Positions 1 through 13,378 of a stretch of DNA of 64,000 bases are shown here, in pieces (positions within the stretch are counted from its first letter, which is position 1; every line of letters begins with the position of its first letter). The stretch comes from Ciona intestinalis (lineage: Eukaryota > Chordata > Ascidiacea > Phlebobranchia > Cionidae), in the NCBI RefSeq assembly GCF_000224145.3, contig NC_020167.2, forward strand, positions 1,540,690 to 1,604,689. The letters run 5' to 3'. A program made the translations under genes and the position numbers. The notes beneath the pieces are model-generated. The model was given only the letters and a program-made list of their open reading frames with translations. It did not search any database and had not been told where the DNA came from.

Positions 1-65
1 TCACTCTCTTTTTTTGAAAACAGAAATGGAGAAATTACAATTTTATTAATTTTGATTTGGTGTAG

Positions 66-1056
66 TTTGAAAGCTAAAAACGAGCAACTTGAGTGTGACG
101 TCACAAAGCTGACCGAAGGAATTAACGAGCTGAAGGAGGCGGTAGAAAGCAAGGGAAATGCGGACGAAACAGAAAAGTTTGTAGTTATTCTTAGTGTTTA
201 AGTTTTATGAATTTTAAGACGAACTTTTTGTTTCCACAAAACGCCAAATATTTGTTGTATATTTTGCAGATGGAAGACATTGTATGAGGAGTTATTGGAG
301 AAAGTGAAGCCTTTCCAGGTAAGTTGTAGAAGTTTGCGGTTTACTCATCTTTTTTGGCTTCGATTTTCTTTACTTCAAGACACGACCTACTATTACAACC
401 AGGTGTTTGTTATAGAAAAAACTGATTTTATTTGTAAGTGTACGACGGCTGTGGTCACAGATGCGTCATTATAACGTAAGTGTTTCTAACAAACCTAACC
501 CCAATAGCCTATAGATATTGACGATTAGACTTGGGTGAAAATAAACTAAATGTTAAAGGAGGAAAAACAGGCTTTAGGGATACCAATGTTACTTTGTATT
601 TATACTCAGGGTCAGCTTGACGCCTACTCAGCAGAGAAAGCGATGCTTTTGTCCGAAACATCTGCTGCTCAAGCTGAAACTACTAGACTTGGTCTAAAGT
701 ATGCGGAGTTACTTGGCCATCAGAACCAACGGCAGAAAATTAAACATATCGTGAAAATCAAGGAAGAAAGTGTTGCATTGAAACAGGTGTGATGGCAATT
801 CGTTGCAGTTTGATATATACTGACTGATAATTTGTTTTCTTTATAGATATTTCTTTGATTATTGTTTGTACTATCAAATATCAAATAGTTGAGTTCAAAA
901 CTTAAAAATAAGACGTAATGTTTTTCCGTATAGGAAAACACAAAATTGCGAAACCAAGTATCTCTGCTGACGAAGCAAGTCGTAAAATCCCGTAAACCTG
1001 TGTTCGACCCTGCTACTGCATTTCAACATCATAAAGAGAACGCCAACCCCAACTAA
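66..1056 (+). CDS. HMMR: HMMR/RHAMM C-terminal part (partial, 5' end outside window)
   Basis: Four 3' exons are visible: 66-176, 270-318, 610-786 and 934-1056 (stop TAA 1054-1056), joining in frame to about 152 residues. The translation is a coiled coil containing LYEELLEKVKPFQ, then LLGHQNQRQKIKHIVKIKEE, then FDPATAFQHHKEN. These are the most conserved parts of the HMMR C-terminus (vertebrate [20 protein letters not shown] and FDPSKAFHH). HMMR is a spindle and centrosome-associated coiled-coil protein whose C-terminal segment targets it to spindle poles; this role is family knowledge. Earlier exons lie upstream of base 1. A polyadenylation signal follows at 1262. The neighbouring LRRC51 gene converges on it from the other strand, leaving about 370 bp between stop codons. 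Confidence 0.9.
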
Positions 1057-1261
1057 AGGCCTTTTTGATTTAAAGTAATTTATCGATTTTATTTTTTACT
1101 TGGATATCGCAGAGCGTCTGCAATAGTATTTTGCGTTGTCGTTTTCATGCTGGCTCAGTATGTTTGTTATTGCCGATACGAGCAATTTTTTTGCTGATTT
1201 TATTCGTTTTGCTGTTACAAATCATTTGTATTATTAACCGATGCTTGCGAGACGACACTCA

Positions 1262-1267
1262 AATAAA
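1262..1267 (+). promoter_or_regulatory. Polyadenylation signal of HMMR
   Basis: AATAAA lies 206 bases after the HMMR stop codon, a reasonable 3'UTR length in a compact genome. No cDNA evidence is available here. Confidence 0.5.
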
Positions 1268-1422
1268 TTTACTTTAAATTAACAGTCTGAATCAGGTTCG
1301 GTAGTTTGTGTAATAGCGGGCTAAAAAGTATAATTGCACTACGATTGAGCTATTCGCAATATAGGTAAAATATCTGCACAAATATAAGATACTGCTCTAA
1401 TGTAAAAATGGGCAAGCTTCGT

Positions 1423-2783
1423 TCAGGAAGTTGAATTCTTCCGGCGTCGGGTCTTCTTGTTCATCGCGCTCCACGTGAGGGCACCAGAGCGATCTTGTTT
1501 GGTTACACCACTGAAGTCTAGTGTGCGGAGACCGGGCAACACAGACAACACATACTGTCTGAAAAATATTAGACTCCGGTTCTCATGCTGCGAACAGCCT
1601 ACCCCATTGCATCATCCGTCAATATAATTATTGAAAGTCATTTATTTATAATATAGTAGGGTGGGGAAGATGGGACACTTTTTGGTGCTGTTTTCTCGTT
1701 CCATTTATAAAGAACATTCAAAGAATTATAAAATCGTATCCTCAAAACTCCCATAGACCGTTGTTATTTGTTTGAAACACGATAAGGATGTTTGATTATA
1801 ATGTGCTAAAGGTGTCCCATCTCCCCCCACAATACTATATGAAGTAATGTTGTATCAACTTACCGATAACCCCTCTCTGTTTCAATCGGGTTTCCATGCA
1901 AAGTTAAACTTCGCAGGTGTGGAAGCGACGAAAGCTTCTGAACTTCTTGTATTTTCTCGATTGTGTTTCCATGCAGGTACAACACACGCACGTTCTTGAA
2001 AAGTGTAAGCACCTGTCGAATATTCACAAGTTAATAGTTATTCGATTTAAACTACTGTGCTAGTTTCGCCGCAATAAATACGAGTGTGTATAATTTAGCA
2101 CCCTATGTTACCACACAGACAACACTTCTATCCGTGATTAAATTTATACCCAAAAATCTCTTAGTTAAACTTTTAAAGCCCACCTTGTCAATCGTGTTTA
2201 GCTCATTAAAAGAAAGATCTATCCATGCGATTTCGTCAGGGTTGTCTACAATATCCGCCATTGTTTTGTCCAGACCGTTGATATCATTCAGGGAATTGTT
2301 GTTCATACGAATCGCGTTGCAGATTGCTTTGCCATTCTGTGATCTTACAAGATTTGGCTGAGTGTGCGTCTCTGCCTCATCAGCTATATCTGATACACAT
2401 AACAAAGATTATTGCCCAGTTACATGGTGTGCGCTTTCTAGTCATTCTGCTAGCGATTGCGGTGCGACCGGGAAATACCGAAATATCGTATTATCTTTAG
2501 GTCGTACTGAATGAATGTATTACGGGTGTTCTGTTTCGCACACCTCGTGCCCGCGTAACACGTGTGTAACTTTGTGGATAATTATTGTTTATAGATTTTT
2601 TGTATGATATAGGATTGACAATTTAGACTAACTATACGTTACCACAGCAATTGGCGTTAAATTGATCTCACCGCTTGAACTGAGCATACATTTGAAAGAA
2701 AGATCAAGAGGCGGACCTGTCGTTGGTCGAGAAGAGGACTTTGAGCTCGACTGAGAATCTTTTACTGTTTCAGGAAGGACCAT
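1423..2783 (-). CDS. LRRC51: LRRC51 orthologue, leucine-rich repeat protein
   Basis: Four exons read in reverse: 2783-2672, 2389-2184, 2012-1864 and 1558-1423. All junctions are GT-AG and the 603 nt close in frame, giving 200 residues (human LRRC51 is about 192). The start is the ATG at 2783. Conserved blocks are GPPLDLSF near the N-terminus, DEIAWIDLSFNEL, VLYLHGNTIEKI, LPHLRSLTLHGNPIETE and LRTLDFSGVTKQDR, which match LRRC51 almost block for block. The protein is a short run of leucine-rich repeats with a basic C-terminal tail and no signal peptide or membrane segment. Its biochemical function is poorly known; in mammals the locus is partly shared with LRTOMT. A MITE copy sits in the last intron (1652-1840). 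Confidence 0.92.
1652..1840 (+). mobile_element. MITE-like palindromic element, copy a
   Basis: About 189 bp flanked by TATA-rich ends. It starts TATAGTAGGGTGGGGAAGAT and ends with the inverted complement (GGTGTCCCATCTCCCC...ACTATA). At least seven related copies occur in this window with the same internal sequence (AAAGAATTATAAAATCGTAT, CACGATAAGGAT). It has no coding capacity. It lies in the last LRRC51 intron. The TIR-like ends and TA flanks suggest a non-autonomous DNA transposon; the parent family is not identified. Confidence 0.75.
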
Positions 2784-3943
2784 CCTGGCTGTATCATATG
2801 TATGTTAACAGAAAATAGTATATGCGAGTCATGAAAAATAGCTATTCAATAAAGTACAGTCTTATGTAGGCTACTTTGTTTAAGCGGGTAATACTAATAT
2901 AGCGGATGATCAGTTAAAAACTTAGGTCTTAGTTCTCTAAACGTTTTTTAGTGTCCTTGATAGTCGCTGTGTTATTTCTTACAAAAAATCGACGTTTAAG
3001 TCAAAAATTAACTTAAAAAAGAGAAAAGGGTGCTTTATTGTCATATCTACCCTTACAAATGGATCAAAAATTACATTATATATTGAAGGGGTTACCTTCG
3101 TCATAATACACCGTAGATATAACAACACTCCACACATACCAACAGGCGGTTTACACAACGAGTCGCGCGTGTATGATGTTTTTTCACACGAACACACGAG
3201 TTCTTGGAAAATTGAAACATCGTCTATCCGGAAAACGTAAGTAACATTTTCAAAACAAAATCTCTCACGAGTTATCACGCAAATAATTACCGTTGATGAC
3301 TAACTCAACTGATTAGGGCCTTAAAGCTTTTTGCCCCTTATCAACCGACTTTAACTGTCACAAATTTTAAAAATAGAGTTTAATGTTACAAAAAAGCATG
3401 TCCTTACCGCTGATATTCAGATAATCAACTTCAATTCATATTCAGACATATCACAGAATGTGCAAGAAACGTCGCTTCTCTAGATAATGGCGGGATTGTT
3501 GCCATGACCACGGAGTTGCGCTACCAGTGGTGTAATTGAAATCTTATAAAAATAGCTCATTACCAAAATTTCATGCAACTTTCAAAGAACGGTGTATTTG
3601 CGCAAGTAATCGTTGCCAGTGCAAAGAAAACTGTAAAGCTTTATATAGATTGTTTAATAATTACAAGCACAAAATGACAACATATAAAAAAAATTAATAA
3701 ACTGAATTGCTAGTGTTTTATTCATTTGCTAAGCTTTATGTAATAAATACAATGCATTATAGAAAAATCAAATGCAAACAGTAACTTCCAAAAACATTGA
3801 AACTGTGTTGTAGGTTTGTATAAGCATAAGCCGTACAAGAATAATGTTTTATAATGCATGTAAATACCAGGCAATACATTTATATGTACAGTGCATAGCG
3901 CTACTTGGAACAAACTTAATGAGGAAAAACCAAGAAAAATTCA
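2784..3943. other. Intergenic interval between LRRC51 and UBE3A
   Basis: AT-rich sequence upstream of LRRC51 and downstream of UBE3A. Open frames here (for example 2979-3278 on the minus strand) show no recognisable protein. The left part should hold the LRRC51 promoter and the right part the UBE3A 3'UTR. No TATA box or repeat is evident. Confidence 0.5.
3717..3722 (-). promoter_or_regulatory. Polyadenylation signal of UBE3A
   Basis: AATAAA on the minus strand (TTTATT on plus), about 220 bases past the UBE3A stop codon at 3944-3946. Confidence 0.5.
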
Positions 3944-6900
3944 TTAAAGCATGCCAAAACCCTTGGAATACTTTATTGCTTTCAGTAATCGCTCTCTAAG
4001 CTTTATCTTGTTCTTGTAGTCCGGAAGAAGGATGACATTAAAGCAAGTATGTGCTGTTGGTAATCGATCAGAATCTGGCCCGTTACGAGCAAGAATCTGG
4101 GACAAAAGTGTGTAAAAACATTTTGTCAATAAATATTAACAGGATAATCCCAGTATGATGTCTGGCTGAGGGACAAAACATTGCTGCAATAAAAAATTAA
4201 CTGAAGCATTGCTCTAAATTCAAATCAATGATAAGGGATTTGGAAAATCTAATTAACTTCTTGACCAAACCTAAATAAACATTATAAAAACATAATATTC
4301 CAAACCTGTAACATGACATGATGTGATCACCAGACACCATTTACCTTTAATACTCGATTTTAAACAAATTAAATTATGAATTAAATTAAAATACTATACA
4401 TTTATTATTTTAAAATCACAACGCCAATATTATTTGGTAAACAAAATTAACATAGGAAAAATAAACAGGTATTTTTGTTGTAATAAAATAATGAAATAAC
4501 ATGCAAGACCTACCATTTTGAGCTTAGACAAACCACCAACTGGAGCGCGGTCACTACCCGTTGAGAATTGTAACAACGTTTTTTGTTCCTCTTCACTCAA
4601 CTCATGAACCACAGACCAGAAATCTTTAACAGTTTGTGAATCTCGTGTGAATCCTCCATCATAATCTGCCGAATCTTCCAGCTCTTTGAAATCATAATGC
4701 TAAAAATAGAACAACACTACTTTAAAAACGATTCACATCAGCAACTAAGTACTGAAAAAGGCATTTTGCTTTGTAACATAACAAAATTGTCAAGGAACAG
4801 TATTTTTAAAAAATGCCAAATACTACATCATTATTTATTATAAATTAATATTAATTTCAAACTGTTACATTTTACCTCACTACCACAAAGCAAAAGTTCC
4901 ACTTCTTTAGGTTTGAATAAATATTTCAGTGGAGATTTGCTTAGGACAAGTTCAAAACCACCAAGAAAAGCGTTGAATTGTTCTTCGACAGATGTGTTTA
5001 ACAGCCAATCACTGTACAAATCAACATACTCCTGCATGATAAACTTGTTAAAGTTTTCACAAAAATCAGATTCAGAGATTTCTTCACCTGTCGGTTGCTA
5101 TTGGTTACAGGGATTTTATTTCCTTCCTTTTTCAGATCATGAGTGTGAGGGCAACCGTATATGTCGCTGTATTCCACTCGAAAAGTAAGCATCATGTCTT
5201 GCTCCACATTACCAGAATAACTCAAGATGTCACATAAGCTTCTGTATACCACCTGTAATTGGATTTCACATTCAAATATCGAATGTAACCAATAAATACC
5301 TAATTGTCATGCCTCTTCATGTAAATTTAAGAAATTTGCCTAAATTTGGACATATATAAGTTAACATTTATTAGAACCCTTTGTGATGAAATACACCCAC
5401 CGGGTAAATATCCTTTATATCACGAAACTTTGCTCTCCTTCCAAGCAGTTTCTTGTAAAGGAATGCAGGGAATTTAATGTCAAGAATACAATTATTGTAG
5501 ATTGCAAGGCCAAGTATAATCCCAATAAGCTTGTATTGCATCTGCCCTTCAAACGACTCGGGATTAAACCAGAACAACTGGCTCTCTTCAACCAAGATGA
5601 ATGTGCCTTGACAAACAAACAGTAAGGAGAAATGAAAACAAAACATTCAAAATAACAATTCCCAGTGAAGCTGTCTAAGAACAAGAAAACAACTGTATAA
5701 TCATGAAATCTAAGAAAATTTTAATGTCTTTAAGAAAGTTCATTCGTTTATATGTATTTTAGTCAACAATGAGAACCTGCAATGAAAGTGAAATACAACA
5801 AGTTTAGTCCTTTTACATTATTGCATGTAATGCATCTTTTGCATGATATACACTTGTCTGTAATTCAGTATGTGACATAAACCATGTCAGTGACATTACT
5901 TTCTAAATGTCACACTACCAAAGTTACAGACAGTATGTGCTGTTTGGACTCCACTAGAATAAAATTGTTAGTCTGGTTAGCCTCTAGAAATGTGACTGTG
6001 ATAGTCTAATCTGTTCTTTTTTAAGGTACATTTTGAATAGCATTTGATTAAACAGAAAAATAATCATTAATTACCTTCTTAATTTTTTTTAAGACAAACA
6101 ATGATTTTGAGATAAACCAAATGATAAGTAAGTGACATTCATTCAATAAAAACAATGTCCATAAACAACCAACCATTGGCAGGGTTGAAAATTTCTTCTA
6201 CCATCAAAGCAAAGAATTCCTTTGACACGCCCCCTTCATCCGCCCCCTCTTCTCCATCAAACTCAACATAAAGTTGTTTTCGAAGATTCTTTAAATTTTC
6301 AGTCGCCATTTCCAACTACCATGAAAAAATTGAATTTTTTTAAACCATATTGTTTTAGCAAATTTAGGTAGTTTTAGCTACATGATACAAAATATCTCAG
6401 TAAATGTAAATCTGTGTAAACCAAAATCTGTAATCATAAGGGCTTATCATTTAAAAAGTTAGGGAATAAACTTCAAAAGATAAAACTTTAAGCCGAGCAG
6501 AGGCATGAATATTTTTTTAACCAAAGATACATTTAATAAAAAAATTTTTTTAAAGCATTTATTAAATTTGTGGGTTTAAAAGCCTATTTTAAAATTCACT
6601 GATTTATTTACTACACAAAACTATTAATTTTGAGACAAACATGTGCATGTAAACATAAGTAAAGAAAACATCAAAAGGCAGTGATAAGTTTTTTGATAAT
6701 ATAAATATTCTCCGACCTGCACAAGAGTATCGTTGATGATATGAGCTCGTCTCACTTGGATTTTCAAGAAAGGATTGATGGCAGATCCAGAGAACAAACT
6801 GGACATAAGCGTGCGTCTTCTTTCACTAGAATTAAAAAATAACAATAAAACTAATGGTTCTTAATAATTGATGGTATTCTTTTCCATTCACCTGTACATG

Positions 6901-9900
6901 CGAACACGATTGTCGTAAAATAGATATGTGGTTTTGCTCAAAGTTGTCAGTAGAAATGGATAATGTAGAAAAGAATATTTGTTTGTTCCTTGCTGGCTTA
7001 TCCGGTAATTTGCATAATCCTTGTCTATCTGTAAAATAAAAATGCAAAATGTTGAATTGTACAATGATAAATCAATCGATTACCAAGAGCACAAATGAAA
7101 TACTTACTTATTTTAAATATATATATACATACTTTTTTTTAAATACTTACTTTTATAACATCGTTTAGAGCTTCATTTACAAATTCGGTTTGTGGCACTA
7201 GTGGTTCAATGGAGTCAAGTCCCACAAGTTTAAGTTCCTTTCCAAGATCGGATACCCACTGGAACTCAAATTCATTATCTGCGACAGCAGTTGTTTACAT
7301 TATTAACAAGTTATACTTCCAAGGCAGAAACATTTTGTAGAAAAAAACATGGACAGTATATTAAAAACAACAACAACAACAAAAATCCTAAACTGCCCCA
7401 CAAAACTGCCATCACTTATATCTAAACAGCATTCTGTCTGCGTGTATGTTGCACAGAATTGCAAAACTGTAAGCATATGCTTTAAATAATCCATGTTCAA
7501 TGTTCTACACATACAAAAAATATATAGTGTATAAAAGTTAATTATACAAAAAAATCATCATTTAAAGATTCTCTTCATCATTACATCACCTGCATCTATC
7601 ACTCCAATGTGAAAGTCATCCTCCCCAGCAGGAGCAGCATCTCGCATCAACTTTGATGCGGCTGCTCCTTGTTCATCCCGAGTACAATCCACTTCTCCCC
7701 CGAGTATGGAGGAAAAATACAAGATGTTCAAAGCCTTTGATGCATTGATAATAGTTTCATCATTGTGTGCAGCGCGATCTGTTTCGTCCATGTAATTCAT
7801 AGCAACCTACGATAGGTTTGAGTTTAACAGTCAAATGAACACAACTTATGCCTAAGCTAATCGCCAACCTGATATGCAATAAGCTGCTGAATTGTTTCAA
7901 TGATGTTTCTCAGTTGATTGCCATCATACATTGACCAGTGATGCACCAACGCTACTTGTGTTGCTAGCGGTAACTTGGCAACAATTTTAAGTAATGTTGG
8001 AAACACTTCTTCTAGTGATTCAGGACTCTGCATAAGCGGACACTCAAGCATTATTACTATTAAGTTTAAATAATTAGGATCAGTTTTGTATTGGTTTGGG
8101 TTCCTTGACACTTCCTTCTCTACTTCATGAATAAGTTTTGATACCGCTTCGTTCAGCGCTTCCTGTAGCTGTTCGTCTTCAAGAATATGAACAAAAAGTG
8201 TCCGAAAAAATGTCATGTCCACTGTCGGCATGTATGGCACAGTTTTGATGGTTTTTGGTGCAGCAGAATTCAAATTGTTCGTTGCACATGCTGCAGAAGT
8301 AGGCTGTTCTTGCTTTGAGTCTTCGGTTTGCTTGACAAACATTTCCAAACCAAGATCAGGATTGTTGATATCACTTATGGAAAGAAGCTCTGTAGGTGAA
8401 AACACATCACTACTTCCAACTGTCATTTTTGGTGAAGATTCCCACTGCTTGGCCAACAAATCACTTTTCAATAAGCTATCCTTGATTTCATGTTTCAAAG
8501 CAAAACTGGAACAAGAAACCCACAAGGTATGGTTTTTATTGGTTATTCTGTAGGATATTGCCTATGGTTAGGTACTTAGGTTCATTGCAATTAAAGTAAT
8601 CAACCAGATGCATGGTAATCCTATTCTAGCGTTTATCCTGACACCAATTTATCAAAGAAGAAGAAACCATATCTGCTATTCTTTTATGAAACTAGCGATG
8701 CTATGAACAGATGAATGAATCAAATTCACAAAAGCACGGTTACATCACAAAAATATGGATTTACCTGTTAAGGAGTTTGGAATTTGAAAAGACGTTGGAT
8801 ATTGCTTGTTTCAGTGGTGGTAAGCACATACTTTCAACGGAAGCTTGTTTTGTGGTGCAGTATTTCCATAACGTACAATAATCTGGACCTGCATTATAAT
8901 TAATTCATAACTTAGTTTTATTTTGTATAGCCTATTCCGCATTTAGAGTGCACAATTCATTAGGAGTGCACAAATCATGAATTCTGATTTACAATTTCTT
9001 TTTTATTATTGCTATTGGTTGACATTTTTATAAGCTACTGTTGCATCACAGTTATTCTGGAAAAGTTAGCAAAGTTATTCTAACCTTACACGGTCATATT
9101 CAAAGCTACAGACTGTTACAACTACCATACTTTTGTTTTCGAGTATAATGAAAAAACTCATTAAATCAAACATGCTATTATAAGTACATGATCTACAAAC
9201 CACCTACTAACAGTATAAATACTTACTATACTGATACCAAGTTGGTACTTTTCCAGAAGTTTGTCCATTCTGTTCAACTGACACAGTTATTTGCTCCAGT
9301 TTGGAATTAAGGCATTGTTCACCAAGCCATTTTAAATCAGATGTTTCTCCTCTTTTAGAAGAGGAACTTTGTGGAAGAGGTATGCTATGTTCTTCTACAT
9401 GCATGTCATTAGGCAGCTCTTTTAGCATTGCATCATTGAATCCTCCAAGATTAGAGGGGCAGATAAAAGAGCTTGGAGAACCCACATCTGCACTAAGTAA
9501 GTCAAGATCACACGCATCCATTTTTTCAACATCAGTGCTAGTTTGTTCATTTTCTGACGTAGAGAACGCACCCAATGTGTCCGAAGCATATGCACTATCT
9601 GGGGTTGGGCGGTTTTCGCATTGTGGAACTACTTCAAAAGAATCGCTTGCAGTTGTTTGAGGAGTTATATGATTCATTGTAAAGGGGGTTGAACTCATAA
9701 TATCTAATGTTGTGGCTGGTGTTTCTTCAGCATTTTCCCTAAGCCCATTATTATATATTCTCATGTCACTCCGTAAATTGTCTGTGCGCGCGATCTTTGA
9801 TCGATGATCATTGCACAACTCTACTTTGTTTTTTGCAAGTAAAATAGCTTGGGCAGCCGCCTCATCACAGCTTAGTTTTTTGTTGGATGAGTTCGAAGCA

Positions 9901-9995
9901 CAGTTCTCATTAGTACAATGCTGTTTTCCACAACCTTCAGTCAACTGCTTGTAAAAAAGTTGGATCTGCAGCTTCATAGCTCCCCGCTTGGACAT
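3944..9995 (-). CDS. UBE3A: UBE3A/E6AP HECT-type E3 ubiquitin ligase
   Basis: Thirteen coding exons in reverse: 9995-9227, 8888-8765, 8505-7869, 7806-7590, 7278-7151, 7028-6892, 6825-6717, 6315-6174, 5606-5401, 5252-5088, 5031-4876, 4699-4514 and 4096-3944. They total 3129 nt, in frame, 1042 residues (human UBE3A 852-875). The N-terminus has the AZUL zinc-binding domain ([17 protein letters not shown] and a downstream LCNDH), which is diagnostic of UBE3A. Central blocks include [13 protein letters not shown] and [10 protein letters not shown]. The HECT domain ends with [10 protein letters not shown], catalytic Cys codon 4043-4045, and the C-terminal KGFGML. The extra length lies mostly in a Ser/Glu-rich linker after AZUL. 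UBE3A transfers ubiquitin from E2 through this cysteine. I chose the ATG at 9995. The open frame continues upstream to an AG at 10036-10037, so an additional 5' coding exon is possible. Confidence 0.95.
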
Positions 9996-12900
9996 TGCAA
10001 TGCCACCAGATGCAGTCGCTCCACTGCTGCTCAAACTGCAGTAAAAAGAAAATTTTATTTTACTATGTTTTTGTGCGGATTTCAGATGATGCAGAAGAGG
10101 CTGGCCTACTCTGGATATTGTGCAGATGGTCCAGCACTGTATTACTCCATTATATAATATATATTAAAAAAAAAACATTATATATATATATATATTAAAA
10201 AATAACCAATTATTTTAGCCCAAAATATACCAAAGTAATCAGTTTCAATTGTTACGCAATCGGTTTGATGTAACAATGATTATCAGTTGCTGACATTTTG
10301 TTGATTATTTTGTAATGAAGTTCAGAACACTATAAGCTTTATTGGAATTCGCAGTGGAAGTTCGTAAATTTTTTATATGTACATCTAAGATACTATAAAA
10401 ACCGGTTACATTTAATCAAGGGCACTGATTTCATAAATTTCTGGATTATGCGCAGTGCTTGATAATAAAACATCACTAAACCAACCATTCCTTTCTCTGT
10501 TGCGTGTAAAATATATAAAATTTAACAAGTGGTAATAAAGTAGTATTAAACAGGCGGTAATAAAGTGATTTATATTTAGTACATGACTTTTCTCAGCCAA
10601 GCAGAATGTTGTTATAAAATATTAGGGATTTGCACGTGCAATATTATATTGCATCATAATATTGATTGTTTAGCATGGCAATTAAATGAGACACATTAGC
10701 AATTTACAGGTTGGTTATCTGCTTCATAATAGCAGTTGACACGTCCATTACTTAGACTACAAGTGCGTAAAAACAGGTTAAATATTAGCTTTTCTTGTAT
10801 GCAAACAAGTAAAACATTCATAGTATATATACAATATACGTTTGCATTAAATACTTCATACGCGCCAGATCGCAACAGAATACGGTTTGGTGATTAGAAT
10901 GAGATAACAGGATGACTTGAGTGTTAGAAACTGGGTATGCCGCATATCTTGTAAAAAATTTAAATTTATGTGCCGCCAGTGCCGCATACCTATGTTCGGT
11001 GCGCATATATAATACAGTATGCCCTACCTAAGATAAAACTTCAACCTGTATTTTTTTTTATTTTAAGAACTCTACAACACTTTCGCATGTGTTGCAAGTA
11101 ATAAGCCTAGCAGCAATAGTGCTTTCTTTGGGGAAGGACCTTAGTGTGTTGACGTTGGGACCCTCTGTTGGGACTGCGACCGCATAAGGAATCCCTACCT
11201 TGAAGTCAAAAACGCTGTTCTTTGGAACAGAATAGAAGATTTTATTTTATACACGTGTACACAGCAGGTATTTAATAGAGGGGCGATGTAGCTTTTATAT
11301 TCGTGACATGAGTGGCAATGTAGCTTCTATATTAACCACTGTAATTTAGTACAATTATGGCTCCATCTCTACAAAAATGTGAAGCCCTTCCATTCTGTTA
11401 GTTCCTATATTTGCCCCTACCTAATTGTATATAATGTGACCGATTATAAACGCATTTTATTTGTGTTAAACCGTTAAGAAAGCATCAATACAACTCATGC
11501 AATTACTCTAATAAATAATTATTTTATGACTAGTATAAATACGGTAACCACACCATGGTCCTAAGAATAAAAACAAAGAGAAATAGTAATATGTTTACTA
11601 ACTTAGCGTTTTCAGAATTCATGTAATAGAAGAGTATTTCCAGAAATAATGATTTGCAACGTCATACGCAACTCAAATTCCTGTTTTTGTGATGCAAACT
11701 TGACTTCAAGACAAATAATATACAGTATAATAACAACAGATTTCTGCTGAGGCGCCGCTACATTTACCGATCGGTTGGTTGGGGAGTAAAAACTGTTCGT
11801 TAGAGGTGTTGCATTTTATGGCAATGATTAATAACGTGACACTTGCCATCGTAAGGTCTGTAAAAATGCCTGAAATATTTGAAGTTTAAGTGTTACATGT
11901 TTATATGCTTGTCTGCATACCTGTTAACTTGTTTACTGGTTTACTTGTTTACTATTTGTAGGTTAACGTTCTCCGATAAACAACCATTGTCTTCGTCCAA
12001 AAACCTTGGGGATTCATATTAAACGAGCTCAATTTATTGGAGTATTACTTCTTTCTCCTTAAAGAGGAGAACTCAAAAGATGTGACATAATTACAGTTTC
12101 CGCCTCGATTTTAAATACGTATAGATCAGAGTCCGGACTCTGGTATAGATAATGTATTTTTTTAGCGGAAACGAAATTTCGAATAGTTCATCCGTGTGAA
12201 GACGACACGTCATCATATTTGCTGGATTTGTACTGTTATACTCAAAGAATTACGTACTGTTACATTTAAACTTAGCATTCAAAGAATTATATCTCGGGTT
12301 TTCAACATTTAACTACGCTGTGTTTTTAGATAGACGTGTTGTTACTCATGACTTGTTATTTGTTGAAAAATACGTCAAAAGTGGCATTTTGAGTGGCAAA
12401 ATTTTGTACGTGAAGTATATGTGAACACAACGAAATAACGTGGGGAAGCGTGTCAAGAGGATTTTTTCTTGTTGTAGCATTGAACTTATCAGACCAGTTT
12501 TCGGTTTGAGATCACATAATGCTGATGACTCCGCCCTGAAGTTACGGTACAAGACACTATATATGAGTATGGTCTGCCACCACCCACAGCGGTGAGTATT
12601 TTCTGCGACCTGAATACGATCATAACTTTTACATTGAATGGCGAGACCATTCGAATCATTTCCATGCGTCTTTTAAAAACTGCTTACGTTCTTTATCTTT
12701 GTGTAAGTTTTAATATTGTTTCATGTGACTTTTATTTACAAAATCTATTGTATTTGCATATAGCGTTATCTTATATGAATACATTTTTAACACACAACAA
12801 ACACCACGCAACCAAAACGATGGAATATAAAATCAAGGTTAACACCGATACGTTGTTATTTATGAAGTAACGTTTCGAAATTGCACAATTGCTTCTCAAA

Positions 12901-13173
12901 TTTGAAATTCACACATTAAACCGAAGCATGTTGGACAGCTTGCTGCGGCCCCGCTTTAGTATAGAAGGAGTGACATCATCGGCCCTAGATTGATCAGCTC
13001 TTGGTAGAGTAAACTGCTTGCCGGTGTTTGAAGCTCCAGGTCGAGTTTTTGTTCTATATGTGTAATACAAAAAACACTGTGACTATATATTCGTATTAAC
13101 TAAACTTACTAAAGCATACAAATTTGTAGCAAAACATATGTTGTAAATTTTAACCCAATTTGAAAGTAATAAT
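9996..13173. other. Gene-poor interval between UBE3A and the CNBD2-like gene
   Basis: The left end should contain 5' exon(s) and the promoter of UBE3A; the frame opens upstream to the splice acceptor at 10036-10037. An AT microsatellite lies at 10150-10196. The rest is AT-rich with short open frames (10412-10600, 10818-11006, 12592-12870) that match nothing I know. A stretch near 11060-11250 is less AT-rich but has no frame or RNA fold I can support. A short ATG-led segment at 12664-12702 followed by GTAAGT could be a first exon, but no continuation was found. Confidence 0.4.
10150..10196. repeat. AT-rich microsatellite
   Basis: Runs of TA dinucleotides interrupted by a poly-A stretch just upstream of UBE3A. 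Confidence 0.8.
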
Positions 13174-13378
13174 GTAATAGGGTGGAGAAAGATGGGACAC
13201 CTTTAGCACATAATATCCAAATATCCTTTTCGTGTTTCAAACAATTGACAACGGTCTACGGGAGTCGTGATAGTACGGTTTTATAGTTCTTTTAATATTC
13301 TTTGTTTACTACCCAATGAGACGAGAAAATAGAATGAAAAGGTGTCCCATCTCCGATCTTCCCCCATCCCGCTATATG
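13174..13378 (-). mobile_element. MITE-like palindromic element, copy b, next to a stop codon
   Basis: Same family as 1652-1840 but with the internal sequence reversed (CCTTTAGCACATAATATCC first). Its right end, ...CCCATCCCGCTATATG, touches the TAA (13379-13381) of the CNBD2-like gene on the minus strand. Transcripts of that gene would therefore run straight from the stop codon into the element. Confidence 0.75.

Noticed and set aside
2086-2361. Plus-strand open frame over LRRC51
   Set aside because: It is antisense to the LRRC51 exon at 2184-2389, whose minus-strand frame matches the family.
10031-10034. TTG as the UBE3A start codon at 10034
   Set aside because: This would be a non-ATG start. 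The ATG at 9995 just before the AZUL domain, or an upstream 5' exon spliced at 10036-10037, is more plausible.
11060-11260. Less AT-rich stretch resembling an exon or repeat
   Set aside because: No frame with splice sites, no second copy in the window and no known family.
12592-12870. Possible small secreted protein (MRLLKTAYVLYLC from 12664, followed by GTAAGT)
   Set aside because: The hydrophobic start and donor look like a signal-peptide exon, but no second exon with continuing frame was found. AT-rich DNA makes such starts common.
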